The notes: generated from the letters alone by a model not told the origin. A stretch of DNA of 64,000 bases from Mobiluncus curtisii subsp. curtisii ATCC 35241 (GCF_000146285.1 NZ_GL385912.1:1410336-1474335), one strand, 5' to 3'; positions 17,605 through 27,762 are shown, numbered from the stretch's first letter. Numbers and translations are program-made.

Positions 17605-18933
17605 CTATTCCCACAGAGCCTTGTGGTGTTCGGCGCTAAGCGGATGATCTAAATTACCTTGGGCAATGGCGGCAGCCGCGGAAGGGGCATTCGGCAAACG
17701 CGGGGTCAACAGCACACTCACTGAATGATAGATATCGGGGGCTCCGGGCCATACGGTGTCATCTGGGAGGTTATTGGCATTGAGCTCCCCGACCCAGTAG
17801 CCGTCAGCATGAATGACGTATCCCTCCAAATAGTCCCACCAACGGTAGTAAAGCTCAAAGTAAGGCTCCAGTTCTTCCGCAGTGGCGCCCTGTTCACGTA
17901 ACGCAAAAGCTAGGGATACTACAGCCTGGAGAGCTTCCGTAAGTACCCAAGTAAAGCGTTGACGCATCAAAGGTTTACCGTGATAGTCCACGGTAAAGGA
18001 AATTCCACTGTGGCCGTCCTTGCACCATGAATCGGCAGCTGTCCGGTCAAAAATCTCTCGTGCTACTTGCAAATAATCTTGCGGTGGTTCGAGACCGTTC
18101 TTTTGTAAAGCGGCAGCTACCTGGACAATTCTTCGTGACCAGCCAAAATTGTGCCCGACATTGATTCCATAGGGTCGGCGCGGGTCGGCAGGGGTGCCGA
18201 CATTGTAGTTTCGATCCAGATTCCAATCTCCATCGAAGTGCTCTGGAACGCGCCAATTATTGTTTCGCGCTTGCTCCATGGCAAAAGAAACAATCCGTGC
18301 AGCTCGTTCAATCCACTTTTTGTCTTGGGTGGCATCGGCTACGGAGAGGAATGCTGACACGGCGTGCAAGTTTGAGCTCATGCCGTGATAGTTCTCCATC
18401 TCAGAAAAGTCCCGCTTAAAGGTTTCGTTTACGCGACCGTTTTCTTCGTTCCAAAAGTACTTCTCTTCGACTGTGATAGCTTGCTTCAACAGCTCTTTAG
18501 CACTGCTGACATGGGTTAACGAGGCGGCAGCGGCAGCTTCTAAAAGGTAGGACATAGCTCGCGCGCTTTTCCGATTCCCTTCTGTACCCGCAGGAATACC
18601 GGGCGCATTTGTTAACTTTTGGTGTTCTTGAATCGGTTCAATCAACGAAAACCAGCCGTCATAATCAGGGTCTTTGAATGCGTTGCTGATGGATTGAATT
18701 CCGTGTTCGCATCTACGCAGAGAACCGGGGATTCCCAATAGCGACGCGATGGCGTAAATGTAGGTGGATCGAGCTGTTAAATCCAGCTCCACAGGTTTCG
18801 TATCATCCACGCTGCCGTCACTACGAATGTACCCAAAACCGCCGTGAATGTAAGCATGTTGACCGTATTCCAGCACTGTTTGCATGTGATTTCCAAGCCA
18901 ACGAACATGTTCCGTGGAATCGAATCTTGGCAT
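17605..18933 (-). CDS. AGE-family sugar isomerase (mannose isomerase/YihS-like)
   Basis: A 442-residue (alpha/alpha)6-barrel enzyme of the N-acylglucosamine 2-epimerase superfamily. The opening HVRWLGNHMQTVLEYGQHAY-HGGFGYI followed by DLTARSTYIYAIASLLGIPG resembles aldose-ketose isomerases such as YihS and bacterial mannose isomerase more than true GlcNAc epimerases. His-rich catalytic positions appear in GHNFGWSRR and in MRQRFTWVLTEALQA. It would interconvert mannose or a related aldose with fructose-type ketoses in the cytosol. No partner genes are linked, so the physiological sugar is open. Confidence 0.85.
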   Translation of the reverse strand: MPRFDSTEHVRWLGNHMQTVLEYGQHAYIHGGFGYIRSDGSVDDTKPVELDLTARSTYIYAIASLLGIPGSLRRCEHGIQSISNAFKDPDYDGWFSLIEPIQEHQKLTNAPGIPAGTEGNRKSARAMSYLLEAAAAASLTHVSSAKELLKQAITVEEKYFWNEENGRVNETFKRDFSEMENYHGMSSNLHAVSAFLSVADATQDKKWIERAARIVSFAMEQARNNNWRVPEHFDGDWNLDRNYNVGTPADPRRPYGINVGHNFGWSRRIVQVAAALQKNGLEPPQDYLQVAREIFDRTAADSWCKDGHSGISFTVDYHGKPLMRQRFTWVLTEALQAVVSLAFALREQGATAEELEPYFELYYRWWDYLEGYVIHADGYWVGELNANNLPDDTVWPGAPDIYHSVSVLLTPRLPNAPSAAAAIAQGNLDHPLSAEHHKALWE

Positions 18934-19110
18934 TGCTAACCCTCCTCACGAGCCTTAGATACAAAATTTTACCCGTTGCTTTGCAAGTTTTTCGGATTTT
19001 GGTTGAATCTGCAACAGTTTCAATGAAGTGTGAGGCGATAGCTCATCCCCGGCTCGAGCGACTCACAATCAATGCGTGTTTGATGGGTTACCGGAGGGAC
19101 AGTAAGGGTT

Positions 19111-19980
19111 TTATAGTCCCATTACTTGCGCGAGAGCTTCCAGAACTGCGCCCGCACCTTCTTTAGTGTCCGGCAGGGTAGTGGCGGCAGCGGCGGATTT
19201 CACTTCGGATCGGGCATTTCCCATGGCTACTCCGTAACCAGCAGTCTGCAGCAGGGGAATGTCGTTACCTCCGTCTCCGATGGCAATAGTGTGACCCAAG
19301 TCAACCCCTAAATTCTCGCATACAGTGGTAAGGCCACGACCTTTTGAGGTTCCCGGAGGATTGATGTCCAGCCAGGAACGCCACCCAATCGCGTGTTCCA
19401 CCCCGGTAAAATCAATTCGCTTCATGGTCTGATGAAATTCCTCGTTGTGTAACCGGGGCTCACGAATCACCACTCGGGAGACTGGAGTCGCCAAAAGTGT
19501 ATCGAGGTCTTGCACTTCCAGGGTTTCGCGCAGTTCTCCGGGCGGGAAACGCTTGGATACGCGAAAACCGAGAGGACTATCTTCCACGCCAATGCAGGCG
19601 TCGGGAAGAATCTGCAGCACCCGAGATACGATTGACCGAGGGTCGAAAGTGTATTGGTTGGTCAGAGTGTAACCGTCAGTTCGCGTATAGTGACCGACCA
19701 AGGAGCCATTAGCGCTGGCAATCCAAGCGCTTTCCAGTTCCAGCTCCTCCACCACTGGCAGGGTAGCGGGAACGGAACGTCCCGTGGTGATGCAGATATG
19801 AACTCCACCAAGTCGGAGCCGATCGGCGTATTCCTTCACTTTTGGATAGATTTGCTGTTCAGGGGTGACAATTGTGCCGTCAATATCCAGAGAGACTAAC
19901 ACCTCGCGGGGGTTATCGGGCAAGCCCATCAACCCCATCGCGATGGCGTGACGTGTAACCTGCTCGGCATACTCGCCCAA
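19111..19980 (-). CDS. HAD-superfamily hydrolase, Cof subfamily
   Basis: A 289-residue cytosolic phosphatase. Motif I is SLDIDGTIV near residue 30, motif II ITTGRS near 64, Lys in motif III near SKGRGL, and motif IV GDGGNDIPLLQTAGYGVAMGNA near 235. The Cof/type IIB cap between motifs II and III is present. These enzymes dephosphorylate sugar phosphates, pyridoxal phosphate or flavin mononucleotide; the substrate is not readable. The TTG start at 19980 has GGAGG 5 nt ahead of it, following serS by about 46 nt, so the two are probably co-transcribed. Confidence 0.88.
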   Translation of the reverse strand: MGEYAEQVTRHAIAMGLMGLPDNPREVLVSLDIDGTIVTPEQQIYPKVKEYADRLRLGGVHICITTGRSVPATLPVVEELELESAWIASANGSLVGHYTRTDGYTLTNQYTFDPRSIVSRVLQILPDACIGVEDSPLGFRVSKRFPPGELRETLEVQDLDTLLATPVSRVVIREPRLHNEEFHQTMKRIDFTGVEHAIGWRSWLDINPPGTSKGRGLTTVCENLGVDLGHTIAIGDGGNDIPLLQTAGYGVAMGNARSEVKSAAAATTLPDTKEGAGAVLEALAQVMGL

Positions 19981-20026
19981 AAAAACCTCCGAAATTGGGT
20001 TAATTCCTGATAAAAAGCTAAATCAC

Positions 20027-21316
20027 CTATTTACCTGGTTTACTGATAGGCTCCAATACTTCCAATCCACCGAGGTAGGGGCGCAATCCAGCCGGAACCC
20101 GCACGGAACCATCGGCTTGTTGATGGTTTTCTAAGATAGCCACAATCCAGCGTGTGGTTCCTAACGTCCCGTTCAAAGTGGCGCAGACCTGCGGTTTGCC
20201 TTCCGTGTCACGGTAACGAATCTGGAGGCGGCGAGCTTGGAAAGTCGTGCAGTTAGAGGTGGAAGTAACTTCCATAAATCGATTCTGGGTGGGCAGCCAA
20301 GCTTCGCAGTCAAACTTTTGCGCCGCACTGGAACCGAGATCCCCAGCCGCGGTATTGATAATCCGATAGGGCAGCTCCACCTTAGCGAGCATTTCGCGCT
20401 CCATGTTGAGCAGCTTTTGATGTTCCTCAACAGCGTCCTCCGGTTTGCAATACGAGAACATCTCGACCTTGTGGAACTGGTGGACGCGAATAATCCCGCG
20501 AGTATCTTTACCGTAGGAACCAGCCTCGCGCCTGAAACAAGCTGACCAGCCGGTGTAGCGTTTGGGACCGGCAGAAAGGTCGATAATCTCATTGGTGTGA
20601 TAACCCGCTAGGGCGACCTCAGAAGTGCCGGTCAAATAAAGGTTATCGGCGGGAAGATAGTAAATTTCGTCCGAGTGTTCGCCCAGGAACCCCGTCCCAC
20701 TCATCGTTTCTGGGGACACCATGCACGGTGTAATCATCGGGGTGAACCCGTGTGCAATCGCAGTGTCCAAGGCGGCGTTGAGAATAGCCAGCTCCAGGCG
20801 GGCACCCACGCCTTTCAAGTAATAAAAACGTGCTCCCGAGACTTTTGCCCCCCGGTCAGTGTCGATGGCATCCAAGCCGATGCCCAAATCCAAGTGATCT
20901 TGTGGAGTGAAACCCTCCGCGGTGAAATCGCGAATGGGTGCGCCTTCTTGGCTCAGCACTTCATAATCGTCTTCGCCGCCGGAAGGCACCCCGTCCAAAA
21001 TCAGGTTTTCCAATACCATCGCGGCTTTCTTGGCTTCTTCTGCGGCTTGATTAGAGGCTTCTTCCAGAGCTTTGACGTTTTCGCTCAGCTTTTTTGCTTG
21101 TTCCAGCAGAGCGGGGCGTTCCTCTTTCGAAGCACTGCCAATCTGCTTGGAGAAAGCTTTTTGCTCGGCGCGCGCGGTTTCAAAAGCGGTTAGCGCCGCC
21201 CGACGTCGTTCATCAGCGGCTAGGGCCTGGTCTACAGTCGCGGGGTCGTTGCCTCGAGCTAACTGAGAGGCTCGCATCGGTTCCGGATTGTCTTTCATGG
21301 CACGCAAATCAATCAT
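20027..21316 (-). CDS. serS: Seryl-tRNA synthetase
   Basis: A 429-residue class II aminoacyl-tRNA synthetase. The N-terminal half is the long tRNA-binding coiled coil (residues ~30-105, Glu/Lys/Ala-rich); class II motifs 2 and 3 appear as [25 protein letters not shown] and [18 protein letters not shown]. It charges the three tRNA-Ser species found in this window. The frame opens at 21358, but ATG 21316 gives the canonical [13 protein letters not shown] -10-like TATGCT ends 6 nt upstream and no ribosome-binding site is present, consistent with a leaderless mRNA. Confidence 0.96.
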   Translation of the reverse strand: MIDLRAMKDNPEPMRASQLARGNDPATVDQALAADERRRAALTAFETARAEQKAFSKQIGSASKEERPALLEQAKKLSENVKALEEASNQAAEEAKKAAMVLENLILDGVPSGGEDDYEVLSQEGAPIRDFTAEGFTPQDHLDLGIGLDAIDTDRGAKVSGARFYYLKGVGARLELAILNAALDTAIAHGFTPMITPCMVSPETMSGTGFLGEHSDEIYYLPADNLYLTGTSEVALAGYHTNEIIDLSAGPKRYTGWSACFRREAGSYGKDTRGIIRVHQFHKVEMFSYCKPEDAVEEHQKLLNMEREMLAKVELPYRIINTAAGDLGSSAAQKFDCEAWLPTQNRFMEVTSTSNCTTFQARRLQIRYRDTEGKPQVCATLNGTLGTTRWIVAILENHQQADGSVRVPAGLRPYLGGLEVLEPISKPGK

Positions 21317-21387
21317 GTTTAAAGCATAACCGTTTTGCGCCGCATCTTTAGGTAACATCGCTTCTCTGGTGAACTCACACAGCGTGA

Positions 21388-21705
21388 CGGGAGATAACCT
21401 CTTTCATTTGGGCTGCCGTAGCGAAATCCAGAATTCACCTTAGCGGCGAAGATTTAAAGAGACTTCGTGAGGAAAGATTTCTGGGTTGCTTGCGCGCTGA
21501 ATGCCCCGAACTGTCTTCGGTCGTGACTCGTAAAGGACGTCGCGCTTTTGTCCTGGGTAGTGATGTTTCGGGAAAAATTAGGGAAATTGAGTTGATAGAT
21601 GTGGTGCTGACGGGCTGTTGTCTGCAAATAATCATCGTGAAACAGGGCAATTTCGACAAAAATCGGTATGATTTTAACCATGCAGACAAAAGCCAAGCCC
21701 CCTAG
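21388..21705 (+). other. Open stretch without a start codon, possible gene remnant
   Basis: A 105-codon plus-strand frame opens after a TGA at 21385-21387 and has only one internal TTG (21490) as possible start. Its translation (for example LSGEDLKRLREERFLGCLR, then RKGRRAFVLGSDVSGKIREI) has the charged/hydrophobic texture of real protein. I do not recognise it, and it overlaps the beginning of the next gene. It could be a decayed 3' gene end or chance. Confidence 0.3.
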
Positions 21706-22255
21706 TGCGCCTTCGCTCCCGATGCCGGGTCGTACAGGTAACGGTGCGCGTAAACCGATTAAGCGTTCGTATAAACCGCTTCCCACTACGCGTTACCTAG
21801 TCGCTGGCTTGACCGCGATTATTGTCAGCATGGGCTTGATTGCCGGGGCGATGAGCTCGACCAACACTTTTGACACCAGACCTTGGGATCCATCTCAAGA
21901 AATGCACTGGGATCCGTTCGAGCATCACATGATTGCTGGTTTGGATGTGGGCTCGCTCAGTGAGGCGGGGCGTCGTACTTCGGAGGCGATTAAACCAAAG
22001 AAGGGCGCAACTCCTACAGAAACAAAGACACAGACGGAGCCGGAGAAAACTCCTGAGGCGGGTGCGTCAGAGTCGCCGGCGCAACCAGAGAATCCTTCTT
22101 CCACTGTGGTACAGACTTTTGCGGTTCCGGGAGCACCTCAGGAACCGACCGCGTCTGAAGCCCCTGCAGGACCCCCGCCACCCGTGGCAATGGGTCCCAC
22201 TTCTAAGGACTCTCCAGTTGACCGGGTTCACGAGGTTGCGGTCCCAAAAGCATAA
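21680..22255 (+). CDS. N-terminal half of a split surface membrane protein
   Basis: A 191-residue product (12 nt longer if ATG 21668 is used) with a basic Pro-rich start, one transmembrane helix (YLVAGLTAIIVSMGLIAGAM, about residues 40-60), then a Thr/Glu/Pro-rich extracellular linker. It stops at TAA 22253-22255. The -1 frame continues open into the 692-codon frame that follows, and CCCAAAA lies just before the stop. Such a signal anchor plus linker is what the downstream extracellular domain lacks, so I read the two frames as one gene. A -10-like TATGAT ends 7 nt before ATG 21680. Confidence 0.6.
   Translation: MQTKAKPPSAPSLPMPGRTGNGARKPIKRSYKPLPTTRYLVAGLTAIIVSMGLIAGAMSSTNTFDTRPWDPSQEMHWDPFEHHMIAGLDVGSLSEAGRRTSEAIKPKKGATPTETKTQTEPEKTPEAGASESPAQPENPSSTVVQTFAVPGAPQEPTASEAPAGPPPPVAMGPTSKDSPVDRVHEVAVPKA
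22243..22249 (+). promoter_or_regulatory. Candidate -1 ribosomal frameshift site CCCAAAA
   Basis: In the upstream frame the codons are GTC CCA AAA GCA TAA, so C-CCA-AAA fits the X-XXY-YYZ slippery pattern. Slipping back one base enters the frame of the 692-codon gene. ACCGG (22258-22262) can pair with CCGGT (22303-22307) around a small CCCCA/TGGGG hairpin (22278-22290), 8 nt after the slip site. Confidence 0.45.
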
Positions 22256-22311
22256 CTACCGGTGCGTCTTCATCTGTCCCCAGTCTGGGGGGTGGCTTCG
22301 GTCCGGTTGGC

Positions 22312-24390
22312 ATGGCTCCCCAAGTGAGTCGCGCACCTCTGTTAGTGTTGTTGGGCGCACAATGGCGATGGGATGACAATTCCCTGGCAGACTCCGAGTT
22401 ACGTCAGCTCCTGGAAAGCTCTACGCGTGCGAATTCAGTGGTGCGTACCAAAGCAAATACCACTAATCCGACTGCCGGATTTCGTGCTTTGGCTACGGGA
22501 AACCGCATGGGTACGAGTGCAGACGGATGGAGCTTGGGCGAGGCAGTGCTAGACTCCGGCGCGAACTTGCGTCTATTTGGCGACGGAGCTGCGGCTGGAA
22601 TGGGGTTTATTCATCCCGGTTCGTCCGGAACTAAGCTTCCCGATTCTCTGATATTTTCGCCTGCCGCAAGTTATCGCGGTGCAAGCCCGGAAGTATTTGC
22701 TGATTTACTCAGTCAGGTCATGTCTCCCAGCACGGTAGTTGTGGTCGACATGAGGGTGTTTCCCCGTCATCTCCAGGCTCAAGTACTCCGTGCCGCCTGG
22801 CAGCGCGGTGACGATTTGGGCTGGAACACTATCATCGCCTCAATAGCAGATGATAAACCGGCAACAAATAAAGAATCTGATGTTTACCTAATTGACAATT
22901 CTGCGCCCCAAAAAACTATTGTCCCGCGAGGAAATCCCAGACTGCAGGTGTTCGCGGCTCGCGGTCCGCAGTTCGGGGACGGGGGTGCGATTTCTGCTTC
23001 TACCCACCGATCGGGATGGGTGCAAACTGCTGACTTAACTGCCACTATCTTGGATTATGTTGGTGCCGAAAAACCCATGTGGGTGCAAGGCTCCACTATC
23101 AGTACTGGGAATGCGGTCACCGTGAAGTTTCTCGCATCAGCAGCGCGACGAGCCGCAATGATTCGCAGCATCCAGATTTGGTTCCTTCCAAGTTTGGGAG
23201 TGGCAGTGGCGTTGCTGCTTATCGCCGCGGTTTGGACGTTGAATCGTCGCACGCATCCCCGGCTGGGCGAGAATTGGGCACAGCCCCGGATGTTACTGGG
23301 ATTTTGGCGAATGACTGCAACCTTTGCCGCGCTTATCCCGGCAATGGCGTATTTGATGAATTTGGTGCCGTGGTGGGAACTCGGACCGGATGACACAGAC
23401 GTAGCTGCCACCAGCTACCTGTGGCTAGGATGTCTGCTCCCGGTATTCCTGAGTGCCTTAGTAGTAATCGTCTGGAGTGCGCTGGGCTTAAATTCACTCC
23501 TCGGACCTCTCTTTATAATAAGCGTATCATCGCTGATAGTAGGGATACTTGACCCCTTAATTGGTTCCCCTATGGTGCTGGATTCTATTATGGGGCTGCA
23601 ATCGACGGTCGGGGGGCGCTTCTTTGGCATTGATAATGTCATGTTCGCGGTCCTCGCCACCGGTGCGCTCACCTTGACTACGGTCGTCTACGGGCTGGGA
23701 GAGGAACGCAAACAAACTAATATCTCGCAAAAGTCCTTAATAGTAGTGTTGTCGCTCATGGCGAGTGCAATTGTTTTCTTAGATGCAGCACCGGGTTTAG
23801 GGGCAGATTTTGGGGGCACGCTGGCTCTGATTCCCGGTTTTGCCATCCTGTTCTTAAAATTCGACCGGAAACCTATCACAGTCCTGTCATCTGCGCTGAT
23901 AGCCTTATCAACAATTGGTGTGGCAGCTATATTTGCTTATTTCGATTGGTTGCGTCCCGTTGCGGAACGGACCCATTTAGGTAACTTTATTGATACGCTC
24001 ACTCAAGGTCGAGTGTTGCCGGTACTCCTCAACAAATCCACCATGGTGTGGAATGCAGGCTGGCCGGTATGGCTTATTATCTGCGTCATCCTGGCTATTT
24101 TGCTGGCTATGGGGATTATTCTGGCTCCGCTGTTCGCCAATATGCGCAATCCTTACCGCCGTGATTATGGCTGGTTATGGGGAAGTGTCGGTGCTAAACT
24201 CCACCCCGAAGGAATCACTTGGAATCACGCCGAAAGAGCCTTATTTATCGCATGGCTTACCACTATGGTGGTGGGAATGCTGCTTAATGATTCCGGAATT
24301 CTGCTGGGGCTGGCGGGAGCCGCCGTCATGTTCCCGGCGATTTTGGCTCAGGGATGTCACAAGTTTCTGATTGACCAACCTCAGCAATAA
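22312..24390 (+). CDS. Polytopic membrane protein with N-terminal extracellular domain (downstream part of the split gene)
   Basis: A 692-residue frame counted from its first ATG; the same frame is open back to about 22243. Residues 1-270 form a soluble domain starting PLLVLLGAQWRWDDNSLADSE, with ATGNRMGTSADGW and a C-terminal TADLTATILDYVG segment that recalls alkaline-phosphatase-like actinobacterial exoproteins. About ten transmembrane helices follow. Read from ATG 22312 the soluble domain would have no signal sequence, and no ribosome-binding site is placed well for that ATG. Function is not recognised; a role at the envelope, near the glycosyltransferase and pgm genes, is only suggested by topology. 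Confidence 0.7.
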   Translation: MAPQVSRAPLLVLLGAQWRWDDNSLADSELRQLLESSTRANSVVRTKANTTNPTAGFRALATGNRMGTSADGWSLGEAVLDSGANLRLFGDGAAAGMGFIHPGSSGTKLPDSLIFSPAASYRGASPEVFADLLSQVMSPSTVVVVDMRVFPRHLQAQVLRAAWQRGDDLGWNTIIASIADDKPATNKESDVYLIDNSAPQKTIVPRGNPRLQVFAARGPQFGDGGAISASTHRSGWVQTADLTATILDYVGAEKPMWVQGSTISTGNAVTVKFLASAARRAAMIRSIQIWFLPSLGVAVALLLIAAVWTLNRRTHPRLGENWAQPRMLLGFWRMTATFAALIPAMAYLMNLVPWWELGPDDTDVAATSYLWLGCLLPVFLSALVVIVWSALGLNSLLGPLFIISVSSLIVGILDPLIGSPMVLDSIMGLQSTVGGRFFGIDNVMFAVLATGALTLTTVVYGLGEERKQTNISQKSLIVVLSLMASAIVFLDAAPGLGADFGGTLALIPGFAILFLKFDRKPITVLSSALIALSTIGVAAIFAYFDWLRPVAERTHLGNFIDTLTQGRVLPVLLNKSTMVWNAGWPVWLIICVILAILLAMGIILAPLFANMRNPYRRDYGWLWGSVGAKLHPEGITWNHAERALFIAWLTTMVVGMLLNDSGILLGLAGAAVMFPAILAQGCHKFLIDQPQQ

Positions 24391-24406
24391 CCGCTCAGTC
24401 CGGAGC

Positions 24407-25261
24407 TTATTTCAGGCAGTAAACCTCACCCGGCTGCTGTTTATTCGCTGCGGACAGACGGAGCCGTAAGGGAGCTCGAACGTGGCGCACGAAGCGTGCC
24501 GCGGAGGCGAGAAACACGTCGCGGAATTGACTTAAACGGTGACGGTATCCTGCCATATCGTTGCCGGTTGCGCGATGTGTTAGGTCGCAGGGAACTTCTT
24601 GCACCGAGTAGCCCTTAACCAAAAGGTCGATGGTCATGCCGGTTTCCACACCCCACTTATGGGCTAAGGGTAGGCAATCGAAAAAGGCTTCTGCGTTTAG
24701 GCAACGTTGTCCGGACAGTGGTTGGAGTGGCTCCCATCCCGTCGCCCAGCGAATAGCTCGACGCGATAAACCAGTCACAAAACCGTGACCGCCGGCACCG
24801 GCTTGGCGGGGCAGGGCAGCTATGGCGCAATCCGTACGCCCCTGCATCACGGCCTCGACCAGAGGAAAAGTCTGGGCGGCAGAATCTCCCAAGTCCGCGT
24901 CCAGGAACAGAATGAGTCGTCTCGGTCCATCCTCAGGGTCACGCATAGCCACGACCTTTGCGCCGGTTTCCATAGCGCTAGCCTTACCGCGGTTGACAGA
25001 ATGGCGTACCACGACAGCACCGGCGCTGCGAGCAGCTTCACCCGTGTTGTCGGTAGACCCGTCATCAATTACGACAAATAAATCCGCTCGTGGTAGTGCC
25101 TTGGAGGCGCGAATTGTAGCGCCAATCGAATCGCCTTCGTCCTTGGCGGGGATAACCACCGCGACTTTCTGGTCCGGATGGGGAACGGCTGCGGCGGAGT
25201 TCTCGCTGTTTTCCATGTCAGTTTCAGGCACGTGTGCAATTTTAAGTCCTAATTTAGCCAA
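24407..25261 (-). CDS. Family 2 glycosyltransferase
   Basis: A GT-A fold transferase with VAVVIPAKDEGDSIGATI, VIDDGSTDNTGEAA, and LFLDADLGD as the metal-binding DxD element. It resembles polyprenyl-phosphate glucosyl/glucosyl-3-phosphoglycerate-type GT2 proteins of actinobacteria and lacks transmembrane helices. The TTG at 25261 or ATG at 25216 may be the start; the extra N-terminal residues are not conserved-looking. It converges with the split membrane protein gene and is divergent from pgm, which supplies glucose 1-phosphate for nucleotide sugars. Acceptor unknown. Confidence 0.85.
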   Translation of the reverse strand: MAKLGLKIAHVPETDMENSENSAAAVPHPDQKVAVVIPAKDEGDSIGATIRASKALPRADLFVVIDDGSTDNTGEAARSAGAVVVRHSVNRGKASAMETGAKVVAMRDPEDGPRRLILFLDADLGDSAAQTFPLVEAVMQGRTDCAIAALPRQAGAGGHGFVTGLSRRAIRWATGWEPLQPLSGQRCLNAEAFFDCLPLAHKWGVETGMTIDLLVKGYSVQEVPCDLTHRATGNDMAGYRHRLSQFRDVFLASAARFVRHVRAPLRLRLSAANKQQPGEVYCLK

Positions 25262-25344
25262 ATGCGAGCTTTTAACACCCGAAGTTTATGGATTTTGCCA
25301 GCTAAATTCCCCTCTCAGTACGAAAATAATGAAACAATAAGGCT

Positions 25345-27009
25345 ATGCATGCACGAGCTGGAAAACTTGCCAAACCGGAAGATCTCATCAATGTTGATGA
25401 AGTTATTGGTGCTTACTATGACCTGGAACCCGATGTAAACGAGCCTGCGCAGGCGGTCTCATTCGGAACTTCGGGTCATCGTGGATCATCTCTGGACCGC
25501 GCTTTTAACGAGGCTCATATCGTCGCTACCACGGCTGCGATTGTTGAATACCGTCAATCGCAAGGTTATGACGGTCCTCTGTTTATCGGTCGCGATACGC
25601 ACGCACTGTCCGAGCCAGCATGGCGTACCGCTCTGGAAGTGCTCGCGGGTATGGAAGTGCGCACGCTCACGGATGCGCGCGATTCATTTACTCCTACGCC
25701 CTCCGTGTCTCACGCTATTCTCAAGGCTAATGGGGCGGGTACTCCGGGAGGAGTGCGGCTTACGGGTGCTGGTTTGGCTGACGGCATCGTCGTTACCCCC
25801 TCGCACAATCCACCTCGTGATGGTGGCTTTAAATACAATCCGCCCAGCGGGGGACCTGCCGATTCAGCCGCGACTTCCTGGATTGCTAATCGTGCCAACG
25901 AGATTTTGCGCCAAGGGTGGCGTTCCGTACCGAGGAACCCGCATCCTGAACAATCGGATTTCATCGGGAAAACAGATTTTCTGCCGTCGTACGTTGACTC
26001 ATTAATTGACGTGGTTGACGTGGAGGCAATTCGGTCCGCCGGAATTCGTATCGGGGCTGACCCCCTGGGTGGCGCTTCGGTAGACTACTGGGCTGCCATT
26101 GCTGAACGCTACGGATTGAACCTGACGGTAGTGAACGAAAAGGTCGATCCGCGCTGGTCATTCATGACTTTGGACTGGGACGGCAAGATTCGGATGGATT
26201 GTTCTTCGCCTTATGCGATGGCTTCACTGCGTCGGGTGATGGAGGGCGGCTCGGCTCCTTACGATATTGCGACTGGAAATGACGCCGATTCTGACCGTCA
26301 TGGCATCGTCACTGCCGACGGTCTGATGAATCCGAATCACTATTTAGCGGTGGCAATTGAGTATCTGTTTACGCACCGTCCCCACTGGGCGCAAGGCTGT
26401 GCCGTGGGTAAAACTCTGGTGTCCTCGGCATTAATCGACCGAGTAGTTGCCGATATGGGACGCAAACTTGTCGAGGTTCCCGTCGGTTTCAAGCATTTTG
26501 TGCCGGGATTGTTGAATGGAACCATTGGTTTCGGCGGTGAAGAGTCTGCTGGCGCATCTTTCCTACGCAAAGACGGTACGGTGTGGACCACGGATAAGGA
26601 CGGCCTGATTGCCGCTCTGTTGGCATCCGAAATTCTTGCAGTCACCGGTAAGACTCCTAGCGTTCTGCACCAAGAACAGGTTGCTCGGTTTGGTGCCTCT
26701 GCCTATGAGCGGGTTGACGCTCCCGCCACCAAGGCGGAAAAAGCTAAACTCGCGGCGTTGGCGCCGGAAGACGTTGCGGCTTCGACCTTGGGCGGGGAAC
26801 CGATTGTAGACCGTTTGGTAAAAGCTCCGGGCAACCACGCACCTATCGGCGGGCTGAAAGTCACCACCGAGAACGCCTGGTTTGCCGCGCGACCCTCCGG
26901 CACCGAAGATATTTATAAGATTTATGCCGAATCCTTTAAGGGTCCCGAGCATCTGCAGACTATTCAGGAAGAAGCAAAACAGGTAGTCGCCCAAGCTCTG
27001 GCGAAGTAA
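25345..27009 (+). CDS. pgm: Phosphoglucomutase, alpha-D-glucose phosphate-specific
   Basis: A 554-residue phosphohexomutase interconverting glucose 1-phosphate and glucose 6-phosphate. The phosphoserine loop is [16 protein letters not shown], the metal loop [14 protein letters not shown], the sugar-recognition loop [12 protein letters not shown], and the C-terminal phosphate-binding loop [13 protein letters not shown]. Length and domain order match the bacterial Pgm of the E. coli type. AACAAT ends 6 nt before the ATG with no nearby ribosome-binding site, again suggesting a leaderless transcript. It links central metabolism with cell-wall polysaccharide synthesis. Confidence 0.96.
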   Translation: MHARAGKLAKPEDLINVDEVIGAYYDLEPDVNEPAQAVSFGTSGHRGSSLDRAFNEAHIVATTAAIVEYRQSQGYDGPLFIGRDTHALSEPAWRTALEVLAGMEVRTLTDARDSFTPTPSVSHAILKANGAGTPGGVRLTGAGLADGIVVTPSHNPPRDGGFKYNPPSGGPADSAATSWIANRANEILRQGWRSVPRNPHPEQSDFIGKTDFLPSYVDSLIDVVDVEAIRSAGIRIGADPLGGASVDYWAAIAERYGLNLTVVNEKVDPRWSFMTLDWDGKIRMDCSSPYAMASLRRVMEGGSAPYDIATGNDADSDRHGIVTADGLMNPNHYLAVAIEYLFTHRPHWAQGCAVGKTLVSSALIDRVVADMGRKLVEVPVGFKHFVPGLLNGTIGFGGEESAGASFLRKDGTVWTTDKDGLIAALLASEILAVTGKTPSVLHQEQVARFGASAYERVDAPATKAEKAKLAALAPEDVAASTLGGEPIVDRLVKAPGNHAPIGGLKVTTENAWFAARPSGTEDIYKIYAESFKGPEHLQTIQEEAKQVVAQALAK

Positions 27010-27030
27010 GCCGTATTTCGGTGCGATTAC

Positions 27031-27762
27031 CTAACATTTCGCGAGGGCAGAGAGTAGCGCGGCTTTTTCCGGGGCGGTAACCGTCAGGTTCCATCGGTAC
27101 TTGATGTCGATTTGCTGGCGGGCATAGGCGCAACGAAAGTTACGGTTTGATGGCATCCAGGCATCAGCCGAGGCGTCGGATTTCTGTTGGTTCGCCGGTC
27201 CGTCTGCAGCTAGAAGTACGCTCGGATCGTTCGCGTAAGCCTCCCGCTGTGCTTTCGTCCAAGCCCAAGCCCCGGACTTCCACGCATTGCCCAACGCTAC
27301 CACGTGGTCAATCTGAACTTTACGTCCCGGTGGCGTCTCAAATTGCATAGTTTTGCCGGTGTAGGGATCGTGGAAGGTTCCTCCGGTGAGTCGGCAAGGC
27401 TTGGCGCTATCGTCAAAACGCGGGGATTGAAAATCTCGAGCCAAAATGTCCGCTCTGGTATCACAACCGTTGCCGTCGGGATCCATCCATCCAGCTCCGA
27501 ACAAATCTCGCTGATACCCATCGGGGCCTGCGTCTTTACGAACCTTCAGGGCACACAGTTCATGCAGAGAACCGCCGATAGTAGTGCCGTTGGTGGAACT
27601 GGAGGGGCAGCGTAACCCGGGGGTGGGAAAATTTGCCAGATTCGGACCTGCTCCAGGCCAGAGTGCCCACCAAACCAGTGCCGCGCAGCCAATCAAGACA
27701 AAGTCGCCTACACTAGCTCGGCGTATCGGCTTTGATGACTCGAAATTAGAGAAAGCGCTCAC
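27031..27762 (-). CDS. Membrane-anchored/secreted HNH endonuclease family protein (DUF1524-like)
   Basis: A 243-residue protein with an N-terminal hydrophobic helix (VLIGCAALVWWALWPGAG, about 22-40) and an extracellular nuclease-like domain. The pattern DPDGNGCDTRADILARD, KVQIDHVVALGNAWKSGAWAW, then a downstream Asn/Lys element fits the secreted DUF1524/HNH family common in actinobacteria, with the DH pair as likely metal site. The GTG start overlaps the stop of the preceding gene by 4 nt (GTGA), so the two are coupled. Extracellular DNA degradation or nutrient scavenging is the plausible role. Confidence 0.88.
   Translation of the reverse strand: MSAFSNFESSKPIRRASVGDFVLIGCAALVWWALWPGAGPNLANFPTPGLRCPSSSTNGTTIGGSLHELCALKVRKDAGPDGYQRDLFGAGWMDPDGNGCDTRADILARDFQSPRFDDSAKPCRLTGGTFHDPYTGKTMQFETPPGRKVQIDHVVALGNAWKSGAWAWTKAQREAYANDPSVLLAADGPANQQKSDASADAWMPSNRNFRCAYARQQIDIKYRWNLTVTAPEKAALLSALAKC

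Noticed and set aside
21933-22376. 147-codon Arg-rich frame bridging the two halves of the split gene
   Set aside because: Composition is the typical shadow of Pro/Thr/Glu-rich coding sequence; it is the +1 frame and offers no sensible protein.
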